The position numbers were made by a program, and so were the translations under genes. A model generated the notes under the pieces. The model had not been told where the DNA came from and did not search any database. It saw nothing but the letters and a program-made list of their open reading frames with translations. From CBDAPE01 sp965198325 (GTDB taxonomy: Bacteria > Pseudomonadota > Alphaproteobacteria > UBA828 > JAPUJA01), in the NCBI GenBank assembly GCA_965198325.1, contig CBDAPE010000015.1, positions 385,508 to 449,507 of the forward strand: a DNA stretch of 64,000 nt, written 5' to 3'. Shown one piece after another: positions 19,789 to 30,098 of this stretch (positions within the stretch are counted from its first letter, which is position 1; each line of letters begins with the position of its first letter).

Positions 19789-21036
19789 ATGGCGGCAGTC
19801 GAAAATTCCCAACTAGTCTTTATCAAGCGGGTCAAGAAGCGCCCGCACAGTGGTGGCCATCATGGCGGCGCCTGGAAAGTCGCCTATGCCGATTTCGTCA
19901 CTGCAATGATGGCCTTCTTCCTATTGCTCTGGCTGCTCAACGCCACGACCGAGGAAGAGAAGCGGGCAATTGCCGACTATTTCGCCCCGGCCAGCGTGAG
20001 CAAGACCAAGAGCGGGGCCGGCGGCATTATGGCCGGCAAGACCATGTCCGAAGACGGCGCCAAGGCTTCGACGACGTCATCGCCGAACGTGACGATCAGC
20101 ATTCCGGTGCCTGGACGATCCGACGAGGAGTCCGAGGAGCTTGCCGAATCGGACGCGACGACGCCGAATGCAACCCAGGGGGCCAATTCTGAGATGCAGG
20201 CCGAATCGGCCCAGCTTGCGATCGGCGACGGAGACGCGCTTTCGATCGTCGAAGGCGAGCTTCGGCTGGGCACCGAGGACGCCAGAGGCGAAGCCGCCGA
20301 AGCCGAAACCGAAATCGCCTACAATCACACCGGTGCGGTCGCGACCGCGGACGACTTCAACGAGGAAATGCTGGCCCGCCTGGAGCAGGAAGAGTTCGAT
20401 CGGGTCGAGGAACAGCTTCGTGAAGCGCTACAGGCGACGCCTGAACTCGCGGAATTCGCGGACAATCTGCTGATCGATCAGACGCCCGAAGGTTTACGCA
20501 TCCAGCTTATCGATCAGGACGAGCGTGAAATGTTCCCGCTCAGCAGCTACCAGATGTTTGAACACACCCGTCAGCTGATCGGTCATATCGCTCAGCTCAC
20601 CCTGCAGATGCCCAACAAGATTTCGGTCTCGGGTCACACCGATGCGACGCCTTATCGGACCGACACGGGTTACGGCAACTGGGAGCTTTCGCCGGATCGC
20701 GCGAACGCAAGCCGGCGCGCCCTGATCGACACCGGCTTGCCCTCCGAACGGATCGTCACCGTGGTCGGCAAGGCCGATACCGATCCGTTGATCCCCGAGG
20801 ATCCCACTGCGGCAAGCAACCGGCGGATCAGCATCGTTCTCTTACGCGAGCGCTTCTCGTCGAAGCCGAATCTGGGCGTGGCACCACAGGCCGCGAGCCA
20901 AATCGTCGAGGAGACCGAACCCGTCGCCGAACCCGAAGCCGAGCCCGCCGAGCCCGCCGAGCCCGCCGAGCCCGAAGAATCCACCTACTACAGCCCGACC
21001 GATACGATCGAGAGCGTCCTGCCCTACGGCAACTGA
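19789..21036 (+). CDS. motB: Flagellar motor stator protein MotB, with long acidic linker
   Basis: A 415-residue MotB. The ion-carrying aspartate is D35 in VAYADFVTAM at the start of the single membrane segment. A long serine/glutamate-rich linker of roughly 170 residues follows, then an OmpA-like peptidoglycan-binding domain with VSGHTDATPY and the arginines of ELSPDRANASRR. The C-terminus carries a low-complexity AEP repeat encoded by four near-perfect GCCGAGCCC units (about 20938-20973). E. coli MotB is about 308 residues; the linker and tail account for the excess. It anchors the stator to the cell wall. It is co-transcribed with motA (six-base gap). Confidence 0.94.
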   Translation: MAAVENSQLVFIKRVKKRPHSGGHHGGAWKVAYADFVTAMMAFFLLLWLLNATTEEEKRAIADYFAPASVSKTKSGAGGIMAGKTMSEDGAKASTTSSPNVTISIPVPGRSDEESEELAESDATTPNATQGANSEMQAESAQLAIGDGDALSIVEGELRLGTEDARGEAAEAETEIAYNHTGAVATADDFNEEMLARLEQEEFDRVEEQLREALQATPELAEFADNLLIDQTPEGLRIQLIDQDEREMFPLSSYQMFEHTRQLIGHIAQLTLQMPNKISVSGHTDATPYRTDTGYGNWELSPDRANASRRALIDTGLPSERIVTVVGKADTDPLIPEDPTAASNRRISIVLLRERFSSKPNLGVAPQAASQIVEETEPVAEPEAEPAEPAEPAEPEESTYYSPTDTIESVLPYGN

Positions 21037-21149
21037 CCGCTGCCGGGCCGCCCTCCGCCCCCCGCCGGCTGCACGGGCCCCACAACCTTGGCAAGCCCGA
21101 TCAGGGCGTCCATGATGCCCTGACCTCGATGCCGCTTCCAGGGACGCCG

Positions 21150-22997
21150 ATGCCGCCCGTCGACCCCAGCATTCACACATGGATCGTTTTTGCGCTGATG
21201 GCAGGCGCCATTGTGGCCTACGCCCAGAACCGGATTCCCCTTGAGATTACTTCACTGGGCATCCTGGGCACGCTGGCGGGGTTGTTCCATTTCGTGCCGC
21301 TCGACGGCGCCGACGGCCTCAATCGACTCGGGATCGAACGATTGTTTTCGGGCTTTGCCAGTCCGGCGTTGATCGCGGTCGTGTCATTGCTGATCGTCGG
21401 TCAGGGGTTGGTCCAGACCGGTGCCCTGGAGGCGATTTCGCGGATCGTCTTCCGGGTCGGTCGGATCGGCCCGGTGCCGCCGATCGGCCTCGTGCTGATT
21501 ATCGCCCTCACGGTCAGCGCCGTGCTGAACAACACGCCGGTAGTGGTCATGCTGATCCCGATCGTGGTTGCTCTGGCCGACCGGATCGGCGAATCCGCCG
21601 CCCGGGTCCTCATGCCGCTCTCCTATGCGGCGATTCTCGGCGGCATGACGACGCTCATCGGATCGAGCACCAACCTGCTCGTATCGGGCAGTGCGGTACA
21701 GGCCGGCGAGGCTGGCCTGAGCTTCTTCGATTTCACGGTTCCCGGTGCAATTCTGGCCGCGATCGGACTGGTCTATGTCTACCTCGTCGTGCCCCGCCTG
21801 CTCGGCCGGCGCGAGACGACCGGGGAGACCCAGCGGGACGGTGGCGGCAAGCAGTTCATTGCCCGCTTCGATGTCGACGAGGAGTCATCCCTGATCGGCA
21901 CCCGGCCGGTCGACGGCATCTTTCCCAGCCTCCCCGGCATGACCGTCCTCACCGTCCAGCGCGGCTTCCGTACGCTCCTTCCGCCCTTCGAGGACCTCGC
22001 GATCCGACCCAAGGACGTGATCATCGTCGCCGCGACGCGCCCGGTGTTGGGTGACGCCTACGCCCGCGCTCACAGCGATGGCCGGCTTGAGCAAATCGAC
22101 ACGACGGACCGCCCGGCGGACGAGCCGATCCAGCCGCGACATCATCAGGTGATGGCGGAAGTCATCGTCGCGCCCGCCTCGCGGCTGGCGGGACAGCCGC
22201 TTCGCCAGATCGACTTCGAGAGCGCCCATCGTTGCCGTCTCGTGGGCATCGAGCGACGCCCCGGAACGACTCGCGCAGAGGTCAACGACGTCCGCCTGCA
22301 AGCCGGCGACGTCCTTCTGGTTCAGGGCCGGCGACGCGACATCCGCGCCTTGCGCGCCGATCGCGACGTCCTGCTGCTGGAGTGGTCGACCCGGGAACTG
22401 CCCTCCTACTCCCACGCCCGGCGCGCCAGCGCGATCTTCTTCGCGCTTGTCGGGCTTGCGGCCACCGGCATCGTGCCGATCCCCCTTGCGGCGTTCATAG
22501 GCGCGGTGATGATGTTGCTGACGGGATGCCTCAACATTCGCCAGGCGGTCCGGGCGATCGACCGCAAGGTCGTGCTCATCGTCGTCAGCGCCATCGCGCT
22601 CGGCACCGCAATGTTCGAGACCGGCGGCGCCGCCTTTCTCGCCCACGGTATGGTCGACCTGCTCGACGGTGCCGCGCCGGCCGTCATGCTCTCGGCATTT
22701 TTCCTGCTCGTCGCCGTGTTCACGAACATACTCAGCAACCACGCCTGCGCCGTGTTGTTCACGCCGATCGCAATCGAGGTCGCGCGCACGGTCGGCGTCG
22801 ATCCGACGGTGTTCGTCATCGCCACGGTGCTCGCGGCGAATTGCTCGTTCGCCACCCCGATTGGCTATTTGACGAACCTCCTGGTCATGACGCCCGGCGA
22901 CTACCGGTTCTCCGATTTCCTGCGCGCCGGTACGCCTCTGATCCTTCTGCTATGGATCGGTTTTTCGTTGTTCGCACCGTGGTATTATGGGCTCTAG
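21150..22997 (+). CDS. SLC13/DASS-type permease with two TrkA-C domains
   Basis: A polytopic membrane protein of about 615 residues. An N-terminal membrane half (VLNNTPVVVMLIPI, YAAILGGMTTLIGSSTN) carries the DASS signature. It is followed by a soluble central part with two RCK_C/TrkA-C-like units (about 240-430), and a second membrane half with the mirrored NHACAVLFTPIA and FATPIGYLTN motifs. This is the domain plan of YfbS-like carboxylate, sulfate or citrate transporters. The ATG at 21150 has AGGGA about eight bases upstream and is preferred to the ATG at 21129. The substrate is not predictable. It is not obviously linked to the genes on either side. Confidence 0.87.
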   Translation: MPPVDPSIHTWIVFALMAGAIVAYAQNRIPLEITSLGILGTLAGLFHFVPLDGADGLNRLGIERLFSGFASPALIAVVSLLIVGQGLVQTGALEAISRIVFRVGRIGPVPPIGLVLIIALTVSAVLNNTPVVVMLIPIVVALADRIGESAARVLMPLSYAAILGGMTTLIGSSTNLLVSGSAVQAGEAGLSFFDFTVPGAILAAIGLVYVYLVVPRLLGRRETTGETQRDGGGKQFIARFDVDEESSLIGTRPVDGIFPSLPGMTVLTVQRGFRTLLPPFEDLAIRPKDVIIVAATRPVLGDAYARAHSDGRLEQIDTTDRPADEPIQPRHHQVMAEVIVAPASRLAGQPLRQIDFESAHRCRLVGIERRPGTTRAEVNDVRLQAGDVLLVQGRRRDIRALRADRDVLLLEWSTRELPSYSHARRASAIFFALVGLAATGIVPIPLAAFIGAVMMLLTGCLNIRQAVRAIDRKVVLIVVSAIALGTAMFETGGAAFLAHGMVDLLDGAAPAVMLSAFFLLVAVFTNILSNHACAVLFTPIAIEVARTVGVDPTVFVIATVLAANCSFATPIGYLTNLLVMTPGDYRFSDFLRAGTPLILLLWIGFSLFAPWYYGL

Positions 22998-23024
22998 TAA
23001 GAACCGGACGCTGCCCACGACTCC

Positions 23025-23822
23025 ATGTTGCGAGATGATCCGAAGGCACTAAGCGCCGCCCGCGCCGGCGCCTTGAACCGACGTCCCGACGACGCCGGGG
23101 AAATGCTCGCGTTCGCGCTTGCGGACGACGCTGAATTTTTTTACGTCACCCAGCCGTTGGCCTGCCCCTATCTACCCGACCGCTCGGAGCGGAAGATCGT
23201 CGTCCAGCTCGATACCAACGCGGCAGCGCGGCATGACCGCCTCGCCCGGGCCGGTTTCCGCCGAATCCGGGATTTCGTCTACCGACCGGCCTGCGACGGC
23301 TGCAGGGCCTGCGTTCCCATTCGGGTCCTGGCCAAAGACTTCGTCACGACCCGATCGTTCAAGCGAATCGAGCGTCTCAACGCCGACTTGACGGTGGTCG
23401 AGGTTCCGTTGGCGGCGCGCCAGTATCAGTTCGAGCTGTTCCGGCGTTATCAGATCGCGCGTCACGGCGACGGCGACATGGCGGACATGGATTTCGCTGA
23501 ATACCGGGCCATGATCGAGGACTCGCCGCTGGATACCCGGCTGACCGAGTTCCGAAACCCGGCGGGCGATCTCGTCGCGGTCGCCCTCACGGATCGGCTG
23601 GGCGATGGCCTTTCAGCGGTCTACAAGTTTTTCGACCCCAATGAATCCCGGCGCAGTCCCGGAAGCTTCGTGGTCTTGTGGCACATCCAGGAGGCCCGCC
23701 GCCTCGGTCTGGCTTACGTCTATCTCGGCTACTGGATCGCGGGCAGTCCCAAGATGGCTTACAAGGAACGCTTTCGACCCTTCGAGATGCTCGGACGGGC
23801 GGGCTGGCAACGGCAGGATTGA
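23025..23822 (+). CDS. bpt: Aspartate/glutamate leucyltransferase (Bpt, arginyltransferase family)
   Basis: A 265-residue cytoplasmic protein of the ATE/Bpt family. The N-terminal ATE domain has PCPY-like CPYLPDRSER, the RRIRDFVYRPACDGCRAC cysteine cluster, and the C-terminal domain has LSAVYKFFDPN and LGYWIAGSPKM, all typical. Bpt transfers leucine from leucyl-tRNA to proteins with N-terminal Asp or Glu, feeding them to the ClpS/ClpAP N-end rule pathway. The ATG is 27 bases after the permease stop. The acceptor specificity (Leu versus Arg donor) is assigned from the bacterial subfamily and not from visible residues. Confidence 0.92.
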   Translation: MLRDDPKALSAARAGALNRRPDDAGEMLAFALADDAEFFYVTQPLACPYLPDRSERKIVVQLDTNAAARHDRLARAGFRRIRDFVYRPACDGCRACVPIRVLAKDFVTTRSFKRIERLNADLTVVEVPLAARQYQFELFRRYQIARHGDGDMADMDFAEYRAMIEDSPLDTRLTEFRNPAGDLVAVALTDRLGDGLSAVYKFFDPNESRRSPGSFVVLWHIQEARRLGLAYVYLGYWIAGSPKMAYKERFRPFEMLGRAGWQRQD

Positions 23823-23860
23823 CCGCCAACGGCCGTAACCTGCAAAAGGACGACACAGAT

Positions 23861-24979
23861 ATGACCTCGACGATCAAACGCCGTTCGTTGCTCAAGGCCG
23901 TCACGGGCGTTGGCGCCGGCGCGCTCGCGGCCGCGGTGGGCGGCCTACCCGCGCCTGCGATTGCAAAGGACCGCACCGACTGGCGCATGGTCACGGCCTG
24001 GTTGCCCAATTTTCCGGGCGCCGGGACCGCGTCGACACTGTTCGCGCGGCTCGTCGAAGAGCAATCAGACGGTCGTCTTCGGATCAAGGTCTACGCCGCC
24101 GGCGAACTGGTTCCCGCTTTCGAGGCCATCGATGCGGTCTCGAGGGGCACGGCCGAACTCGGCCACGGTGCCCCCTACTACTGGAAGGGCAAGCTCGCGG
24201 CACTGCAGTACCTGGCGGCGATTCCGTTCGGTCCAACCGCCCAGGAGCAGAACGCCTGGTTCCAGTTCGGCGGTGGACAGGAGCTGGCGGACCGGCTTTA
24301 CGGGGAACTCAACTGCAAGTTTTTTCCCTGCGGCAATACCGGCGTCCAGATGGGCGGCTGGTTCAACCGCGAGATCAACGGAATCGGCGACTTCGGCGGC
24401 TTGAAGATGCGTATCCCCGGGCTGGGCGGCGAGGTTCTAGCGGCTGCGGGCGCAATCCCGGATAACCTGCCGCTGGGGGAGATCCTGCCGGCGCTACAGT
24501 CCGGTCGGATCGATGCGACGGAGTTCGTCGGCCCCTACAACGATCTTGCCCTTGGCCTCTATAAGAACGCGAAATACTACTACTACCCAGGCTGGCACGA
24601 ACCGGCTACTTGTCTCGATTGTTTTATCAATCTAGAGGCCTGGGAGGCGCTTTCAGACGATCTCAAGGCGATCGTCGCGGGTGTCGCAACACAGGTCAAT
24701 TAACTGGTCCTCAGCGAATTCGTCAGCCGTAACGGCCTGGCCTTGAACACCCTCGTCGAGCAATACGGTGTCGAGCTCCGGCGATTTTCCGACGAAACCC
24801 TGACCGCGCTGGGCGAGCTCTCGGGCGATGTGCTGAGCGACCTGACGGCGGCCGACCCCCAGAGTGCCGAAGTCTTTGCCAGCTTGACCGCCTTCCGTAA
24901 GGAGCAAATGAGTTGGGCGACGATCTCGGAGCACGCCGTGCTGTCGGCACACGCCCTGCCCTACGGCTATCCGGGTTGA
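23861..24979 (+). pseudogene. TRAP transporter solute-binding protein (DctP family) interrupted by an in-frame TAA
   Basis: The ATG at 23861 follows an AAAGGA site and begins a Tat-type signal peptide (KRRSLLK then an Ala/Gly-rich core ending PAIA). A DctP-family periplasmic binding protein follows, with MVTAWLPNFPGAGT, and the family's arginine region GLKMRIPGLGG. Codon 281 is TAA (24701-24703). The same frame then continues without another stop for 91 codons, with coding-like sequence (SRNGLALNTLVEQYGVELRRF) that matches the normal C-terminal helices of the family, to a stop at 24979. So one nonsense change separates this from an intact gene of about 372 codons. The membrane subunits lie convergently just downstream. 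Confidence 0.85.
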
Positions 24980-24989
24980 TCGACGCGTC

Positions 24990-26363
24990 CTAGAACAGGG
25001 CTTTGGGCAACCATGTGACAAGCGCCGGGAATGCGGCGATGACGCCCAGCATGCCAAGCTGAATGACGACGAAGAGAACGACACCGCGGTAAATATCGGC
25101 GGTTCGAACCTCGGGCGGCGCCACACCCCGCAGGTAAAACAGCACGAAGCCGAACGGCGGAGTCAGGAAACTGGTCTGCAGATTGACGGCGATCATGACT
25201 CCGAGCCAGAGCGGGTCGAGCCCCATCATGATCAGAACCGGCCCAACGATCGGCACGACGACGAAGATGATCTCGATGAAGTCGAGGAAGAAGCCCAGCA
25301 GGAACATCAGGAGCATCACGACGAGCATGGCCCCGACAACGCCGCCGGGGAGATCGGTCAGAAGGGCGGCGACGAACTCGTCGCCGCCGAAGCCCCTGAA
25401 GACGAGCGAGAAGGCCGAGGCGCCCAGGAGGATCAGGAAAACCATCGCGGACATGGTCATCGTCGTGCGCATGACGTCGCGTAAGACTGCGAGAGACAGC
25501 CGGCGACGTGCGGCGGCGAGCAGCAACGCCCCAACGGCCCCGACCGCCGCGGATTCCGCCGGCGTTGCCACGCCGGCCAGGATCGAACCCAGAACCACCA
25601 CAATCAGCCCAAGCGGCGGAAGCAGCGAGCCGGCCACGCGGCGGGGCAAATCACCCTTGGCGCTTTCGTCCCGGACCGTCGGCGAGGATTGAGGGCGCTG
25701 CACCGCCATGACGACCTGCCATCCGACGTAAAGGCCGACGAGAACGAGGTCGGGGAGAAACGCGCCGGCAAACAGTTCGGTGACCGAAATCGGCTCGGCC
25801 ATCCAGTTGCCGAGAGCGATCTGGGCCTGACTGTTGGCACCCTGAAGGATGTCGCTCAGCAGGATGAGGACGATCGAAGGCGGAATGATCTGGCCGAGCG
25901 TGCCGGCAGCGCAGATCGTCCCGGTTGCCAACTTCGGGTCGTAGCCGGCCTTGAGCATGGTCGGCAGGCTGAGCAGGCCCATGGTGACGACGGTTGCACC
26001 GACGATACCCGTCGAGGCCGCGAGCACGGCGCCGACGGCGATTACCGAAAAACCCAGCCCACCGCGCAGGCGGCCGAACAAGAGCGCCAGGGTGTGAAGC
26101 AGCTGTTCGGCGATTTTCGACCGCTCGAGCGTCACGCCCATGAAGATGAACAGCGGCACGGCGACAAGCACCTCGCGTTGCATGACGCCGAAATGGCGCG
26201 AAGACAAGCCGCCCAGAAAGCGAAAATCGAAGACGTCGAGGCCCATTCCGATGAAGGCGAACAGGAGCGCTGTGCCCGCCAGCGAGAAGACCACCGGAAA
26301 TCCCAGCATGAGTACGCCGCAGGCCACGGCAAACATGAGCAGGCTGAGAATTTCGCCGATCAT
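24990..26363 (-). CDS. TRAP transporter large membrane subunit DctM
   Basis: A 457-residue polytopic membrane protein starting MIGEILSLLMFAVACGVLML, with about a dozen hydrophobic segments. GATVVTMGLLSLPTML, GTLGQIIPPSIVLI and the C-terminal VNLQTSFLTPPFGF are diagnostic of the DctM channel subunit. It uses an ion gradient to import an organic acid or similar solute delivered by the DctP protein. The start overlaps the DctQ stop by four bases. The open frame runs 276 bases further upstream into dctQ in another frame, which I reject. The cognate binding-protein gene on the opposite strand carries a stop codon. Confidence 0.92.
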   Translation of the reverse strand: MIGEILSLLMFAVACGVLMLGFPVVFSLAGTALLFAFIGMGLDVFDFRFLGGLSSRHFGVMQREVLVAVPLFIFMGVTLERSKIAEQLLHTLALLFGRLRGGLGFSVIAVGAVLAASTGIVGATVVTMGLLSLPTMLKAGYDPKLATGTICAAGTLGQIIPPSIVLILLSDILQGANSQAQIALGNWMAEPISVTELFAGAFLPDLVLVGLYVGWQVVMAVQRPQSSPTVRDESAKGDLPRRVAGSLLPPLGLIVVVLGSILAGVATPAESAAVGAVGALLLAAARRRLSLAVLRDVMRTTMTMSAMVFLILLGASAFSLVFRGFGGDEFVAALLTDLPGGVVGAMLVVMLLMFLLGFFLDFIEIIFVVVPIVGPVLIMMGLDPLWLGVMIAVNLQTSFLTPPFGFVLFYLRGVAPPEVRTADIYRGVVLFVVIQLGMLGVIAAFPALVTWLPKALF

Positions 26364-26890
26364 TCCGCGACCTCGGCGTCGCTCGGCGCGCCCGGTCGGA
26401 ATTCGGGCCGGCCGGCAAGGTAGAGCACGCTGCGGCCAGCGAGCGCCAGTCCTTGCAGGCCGATCAGAACGCAGAACGCCAGAAGAACCGACTTCAGGAG
26501 AAACAACCCGGGCAGGCCGTCGGTCTTCGGCGATCCTTCGAGATATATCCAGGAATCGATCACGTAGGGCCAACTGAACCAGGCCACGACGACGACCATC
26601 GGTAGCAGGAGAACGACCGAGCCCGCGAGATTGACCCACGCCTTGTAGCGCGGTCGGGCGTCTCGATAGAAAAGATCGACCCGGACGTGACCGTCATGAA
26701 GCAGGGTGTAGCCCGCACCCAGCATGAACACGATGCCGTGCATCCAGATATAGGATTCCTGCAGCCATATCCAGCCGAGCGAAAAGCCGTATCGCAGGAC
26801 AACTGCCGCAAAAGTCACCAGCACCATGGCAAGGGTGAGCCAGGAGACGGCTTTCCCGATCGCCTCGTTGAGGCGATCGACGGCGTGCAC
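26360..26890 (-). CDS. TRAP transporter small membrane subunit DctQ
   Basis: A 176-residue membrane protein with four hydrophobic segments. VDLFYRDARPRYKAWV in the loop after the second segment and the preceding LHDGHVRVD are typical of DctQ. It forms the membrane complex with DctM and overlaps it by four bases (ATGA), so the two are co-translated. The dctQM pair converges with the interrupted binding-protein gene at 23861-24979, an arrangement different from the usual single-strand dctPQM operon. It begins 69 bases after the parC stop on the same strand. Confidence 0.9.
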   Translation of the reverse strand: MHAVDRLNEAIGKAVSWLTLAMVLVTFAAVVLRYGFSLGWIWLQESYIWMHGIVFMLGAGYTLLHDGHVRVDLFYRDARPRYKAWVNLAGSVVLLLPMVVVVAWFSWPYVIDSWIYLEGSPKTDGLPGLFLLKSVLLAFCVLIGLQGLALAGRSVLYLAGRPEFRPGAPSDAEVAE

Positions 26891-26959
26891 AAAGGCGGCG
26901 AGGTAATTCAGAATGGCTTCCTCTTCCTTGTCGCGGGGCGCGGCGGTAGCCGTGCGCGA

Positions 26960-29182
26960 TCAGCCGAAGCGATTCGACTTGGGGAAGCCCTTGGGTGCAA
27001 GCCGACCGGCGCCGCCGCGCTTGCCGATCCAGGCGAGCAAGTCGGATTCGGCGCGCGTGCCGGCACGGGTCTGCCAGGACAAACCCTCGGCGAGGGTAAA
27101 GCTCTTGGCGTCGGACAACCCCTTCTCCTTGTAGCGTTGCAGAATGACGCCACGGCCGCGGCCCATCGTCGGCAGATCGGACAGGGGGAAAATGACGAGC
27201 TTGCGGTTCTCGCCGACTGCCGCAACATGATCGCCCTCGACCACCTTGCAAACAGCGGCCTCTGCGCCTGCAGCGACATTAAGGACTTGCTTGCCCTGGC
27301 GGGTCTGGGCGAGCACGCCGTCCTCCTCGACCAGGAATCCCCGCCCCTCGTTCGAGGCGACGAGCAGCGTGCGCCCGGGCCGATGGACGAACAGAGCGGC
27401 GACATCATTTTCGTTGCCCAGTTCGATGAGAAGTCGAACCGGCTCGCCGAACCCTCGCCCGCCAGGGAGGCGGTCGCAGGCTAGCGTATAAAACCGCCCG
27501 TTCGTGCCGAAAAGCAGAATCTTGTCGGTGGTTTCGGCATGAAGCCGAAAGCGTTCACGGTCGCCTTCTTTATACTTGACGTCGCTCCTCGGGTCCGCGT
27601 GGCCCTTCATCACCCGGATCCATCCCTTCTGGGAGCAGATCACGGTCACCGGCTCGCGCTCCACGAAGGCCTCGAGCGGCACGACAATAGATTCTGGCGC
27701 ATCACCGATCTCGGTTCGCCGGCGACCCAACTTGCTCGAACCGCCGAATCGACGGCGCGCCTCTTCAAGCTGTTTGCGAACCGCCGTCCATTGGCGGGCC
27801 TCGCTCTTGAGAAGGGATTTGAGTGTAATCTGCTCGGCCTCGAGGGCGCTGTGTTCCGTGCCAATTGCCTGTTCTTCGAGTTTGCGTAAGGCGCGCAGGC
27901 GCATGTTCAGGATCGCCTCGGCCTGGATCTCGGTGAGCTTGAGTCGCTTCTTCATGACCGGCTTCGGTTCGTCTTCCTCGCGAATGATCTTGATCAGCAG
28001 GTCGAGGTTGAGATAGGCGATCAGGTACCCCTTGAGTACCTCGAGACGATGAGCGATGCGGTCGAACCGGTGAGTCGTGCGCCGGATCAACACCTCACGC
28101 CGATGATCGAGGAAGGCCCGCAAGACGTCGCGCAAGCTCATCACCCGGGGCGTATGGGTCGCATCGAGCACGGTCATGTTGAGTCCGATGCGCGTTTCGA
28201 GGTCAGTCTGTCGGAACAGCGATTCCATGAGTGTTTCGGGTTCGATGGCCCGGCTTCTGGGTTCGAGGATCAATCGCACATCGTCAGTCGATTCGTCGCG
28301 GATATCGGCAAGCTGAGGCAGTTTGCGAGCCGCCATGAGTTCGGCGATTCTCTCTACCAGCCGTGCCTTGGGAACCTGGTAGGGCATCTCCGTAACGACA
28401 ATCTGATATTGGCCACGGCCGATCTTTTCGACCGCCCACCGGGTCCGCAACCGAAACCCGCCCTTGCCTGTGTCATAGGCCTGGTGAATGCTTCCGGTCG
28501 ATTCGGCAAGCACCCCGCCGGTCGGGAAGTCCGGCCCGTGGATGAATTTGAGCAGGTCGGCCGTGCCCGCCGAGCGGTGCTTGATCAGGTGGATCAACGC
28601 CTCGCAGAGCTCGCCGAGGTTGTGCGGCGGAATGCTCGTCGCCATGCCGACGGCGATGCCCGTCGCGCCGTTTGCCAGCAGGTTGGGCAGACTCGCCGGG
28701 AGGACGACGGGCTCCTCCTCGCTGCCGTCGTAGGTGGGCCCGAAATCGACGGCATCCTCGTCGATGCCATCGAGCAACGCCTCGGCGACCTCGGTCAGGC
28801 GCGCTTCGGTGTAGCGCATCGCCGCCGGATTATCGCCGTCGATGTTGCCGAAGTTTCCCTGACCCTCGACCAGTGGATAGCGCACCGCAAATTCCTGGGC
28901 GAGACGCACCAACGCGTCATAAACCGCGGCATCGCCATGGGGGTGATATTTGCCGATCACGTCGCCGACCACCCGGGCGCACTTCTTGTAACCGGAACGG
29001 GGATCGAGCTTGAGTACGCGCATGGCGTAGATCAACCGCCGATGAACCGGCTTGAGCCCATCGCGCACGTCGGGCAAGGACCGCGCCATGATGGTCGAGA
29101 GCGCATAGGCGAGATAGCGTTCGCCGAGCGCGTCGGCAAACTCAATTCGAGGGGTTTCCGGCGTCTTGGCGGGTTTGGCCAT
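26960..29182 (-). CDS. parC: DNA topoisomerase IV subunit A
   Basis: A 740-residue type IIA topoisomerase subunit. The catalytic tyrosine is Y124 in [11 protein letters not shown]. The quinolone-determining region reads [11 protein letters not shown] near residues 79-89, so the position equivalent to E. coli ParC Ser80 is alanine and Glu84 is aspartate. The C-terminal beta-pinwheel (for example [14 protein letters not shown]) is shorter and less regular than in GyrA, supporting ParC. With ParE it decatenates daughter chromosomes. It lies 30 bases downstream of recO on the same strand, a neighbourhood common in Rhodospirillales. Confidence 0.93.
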   Translation of the reverse strand: MAKPAKTPETPRIEFADALGERYLAYALSTIMARSLPDVRDGLKPVHRRLIYAMRVLKLDPRSGYKKCARVVGDVIGKYHPHGDAAVYDALVRLAQEFAVRYPLVEGQGNFGNIDGDNPAAMRYTEARLTEVAEALLDGIDEDAVDFGPTYDGSEEEPVVLPASLPNLLANGATGIAVGMATSIPPHNLGELCEALIHLIKHRSAGTADLLKFIHGPDFPTGGVLAESTGSIHQAYDTGKGGFRLRTRWAVEKIGRGQYQIVVTEMPYQVPKARLVERIAELMAARKLPQLADIRDESTDDVRLILEPRSRAIEPETLMESLFRQTDLETRIGLNMTVLDATHTPRVMSLRDVLRAFLDHRREVLIRRTTHRFDRIAHRLEVLKGYLIAYLNLDLLIKIIREEDEPKPVMKKRLKLTEIQAEAILNMRLRALRKLEEQAIGTEHSALEAEQITLKSLLKSEARQWTAVRKQLEEARRRFGGSSKLGRRRTEIGDAPESIVVPLEAFVEREPVTVICSQKGWIRVMKGHADPRSDVKYKEGDRERFRLHAETTDKILLFGTNGRFYTLACDRLPGGRGFGEPVRLLIELGNENDVAALFVHRPGRTLLVASNEGRGFLVEEDGVLAQTRQGKQVLNVAAGAEAAVCKVVEGDHVAAVGENRKLVIFPLSDLPTMGRGRGVILQRYKEKGLSDAKSFTLAEGLSWQTRAGTRAESDLLAWIGKRGGAGRLAPKGFPKSNRFG

Positions 29183-29212
29183 GCCCCGGTCTATACCACA
29201 AGATATTGGGGT

Positions 29213-29950
29213 TTATCGAGCGAAACGCACGAATAATCGCTCCCGAGCGGGGGGCATAGCCCGGTCTCCGGGCGCGAAAACGTGTTGCTCCAGAAAATAA
29301 CCGGTCAGCGTCAGACCGGCGAGGATCGTGGCGTCGTCGACCGGAACGGCCGGCAACTCGTGTCGCCCGCCATAAGCGGCGAGAAACTTTGGCAGGACCA
29401 GCAGTCTATCGGCATAGGGCGCGCCGGCCCCGGCGGACACTGCCCGGCCTGTCTTTGGCGAGACGTAAATCAGCTCGTCGTTGGTCCCCGTCGCTGCGCA
29501 AGCGGAAAGATCGAGCCCGAATCCCAGCTCACTCAGCAGGCCCAGCTCCCAGACGACATAGCGCGCGGGCCAGTCCTCACCGTCCAGCCCATCGAGCAGT
29601 TCCTGCAACCCCGCGAAAAGGCCCGGATAAGGCAGACGTTCGGGCAGGCTCGCCTGCAGGAGAGCGCAGGCGGAGCTTGCCGCGGCCAGCCGGGCAGGAT
29701 CATCGAGCAGGGTCGCCGCGCGGGCACGGGCGAGTTCACAACTGTAAGTTCCCAAATGTTCCGGCAAGCGCGCCCGCCAGTCGGCCATAACCTCGTTGGC
29801 GGGTTGGTAGACTCCGCGCGAGCGCCGCCCCGCGCCACCCCGGACAAGCCCCGCGTGACTGCCATGCTCACGGGTAAGCAGGGTGATAATCGCAGCGCTT
29901 TCCCCATGTGGCCGGGCAGCTAACACGATACCCTCGTCGCGCCATTCCAT
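29213..29950 (-). CDS. recO: DNA repair protein RecO
   Basis: A 245-residue RecO. The N-terminal OB-fold begins MEWRDEGIVLAARPHGESAAIITLLTRE-like, split here as MEWRDEGIVL and HGESAAIITLLT; the glycine/arginine-rich segment GLVRGGAGRR near residue 40 and the central YVVWELGLLSELGFGLDL are family landmarks. RecO, with RecR, loads RecA at gaps (RecFOR pathway). I start at the ATG at 29950, not the longer frame at 29989, because MEWRDEG is the conserved N-terminus. In related genomes era sits directly upstream; here mobile DNA and a receiver gene intervene. Confidence 0.93.
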   Translation of the reverse strand: MEWRDEGIVLAARPHGESAAIITLLTREHGSHAGLVRGGAGRRSRGVYQPANEVMADWRARLPEHLGTYSCELARARAATLLDDPARLAAASSACALLQASLPERLPYPGLFAGLQELLDGLDGEDWPARYVVWELGLLSELGFGLDLSACAATGTNDELIYVSPKTGRAVSAGAGAPYADRLLVLPKFLAAYGGRHELPAVPVDDATILAGLTLTGYFLEQHVFAPGDRAMPPARERLFVRFAR

Positions 29951-30098
29951 GACCCGCCTATAGCACAGAATCGGCCGGTTTCGCGCCATCCGCGCTGCAT
30001 TGGCCGCCCGAGGCGTTAACGAAAATTAAAACATGCTCTCTCAGGTTAAACATCTTGACGAATCGCGATCCGGCGGCGGAACGCCGGACGAGCATTAG

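Noticed and set aside
20938..20973. GCCGAGCCC repeats considered as a CRISPR or regulatory repeat
   Set aside because: They are in-frame codons of the MotB C-terminal AEP repeat, with no spacers.
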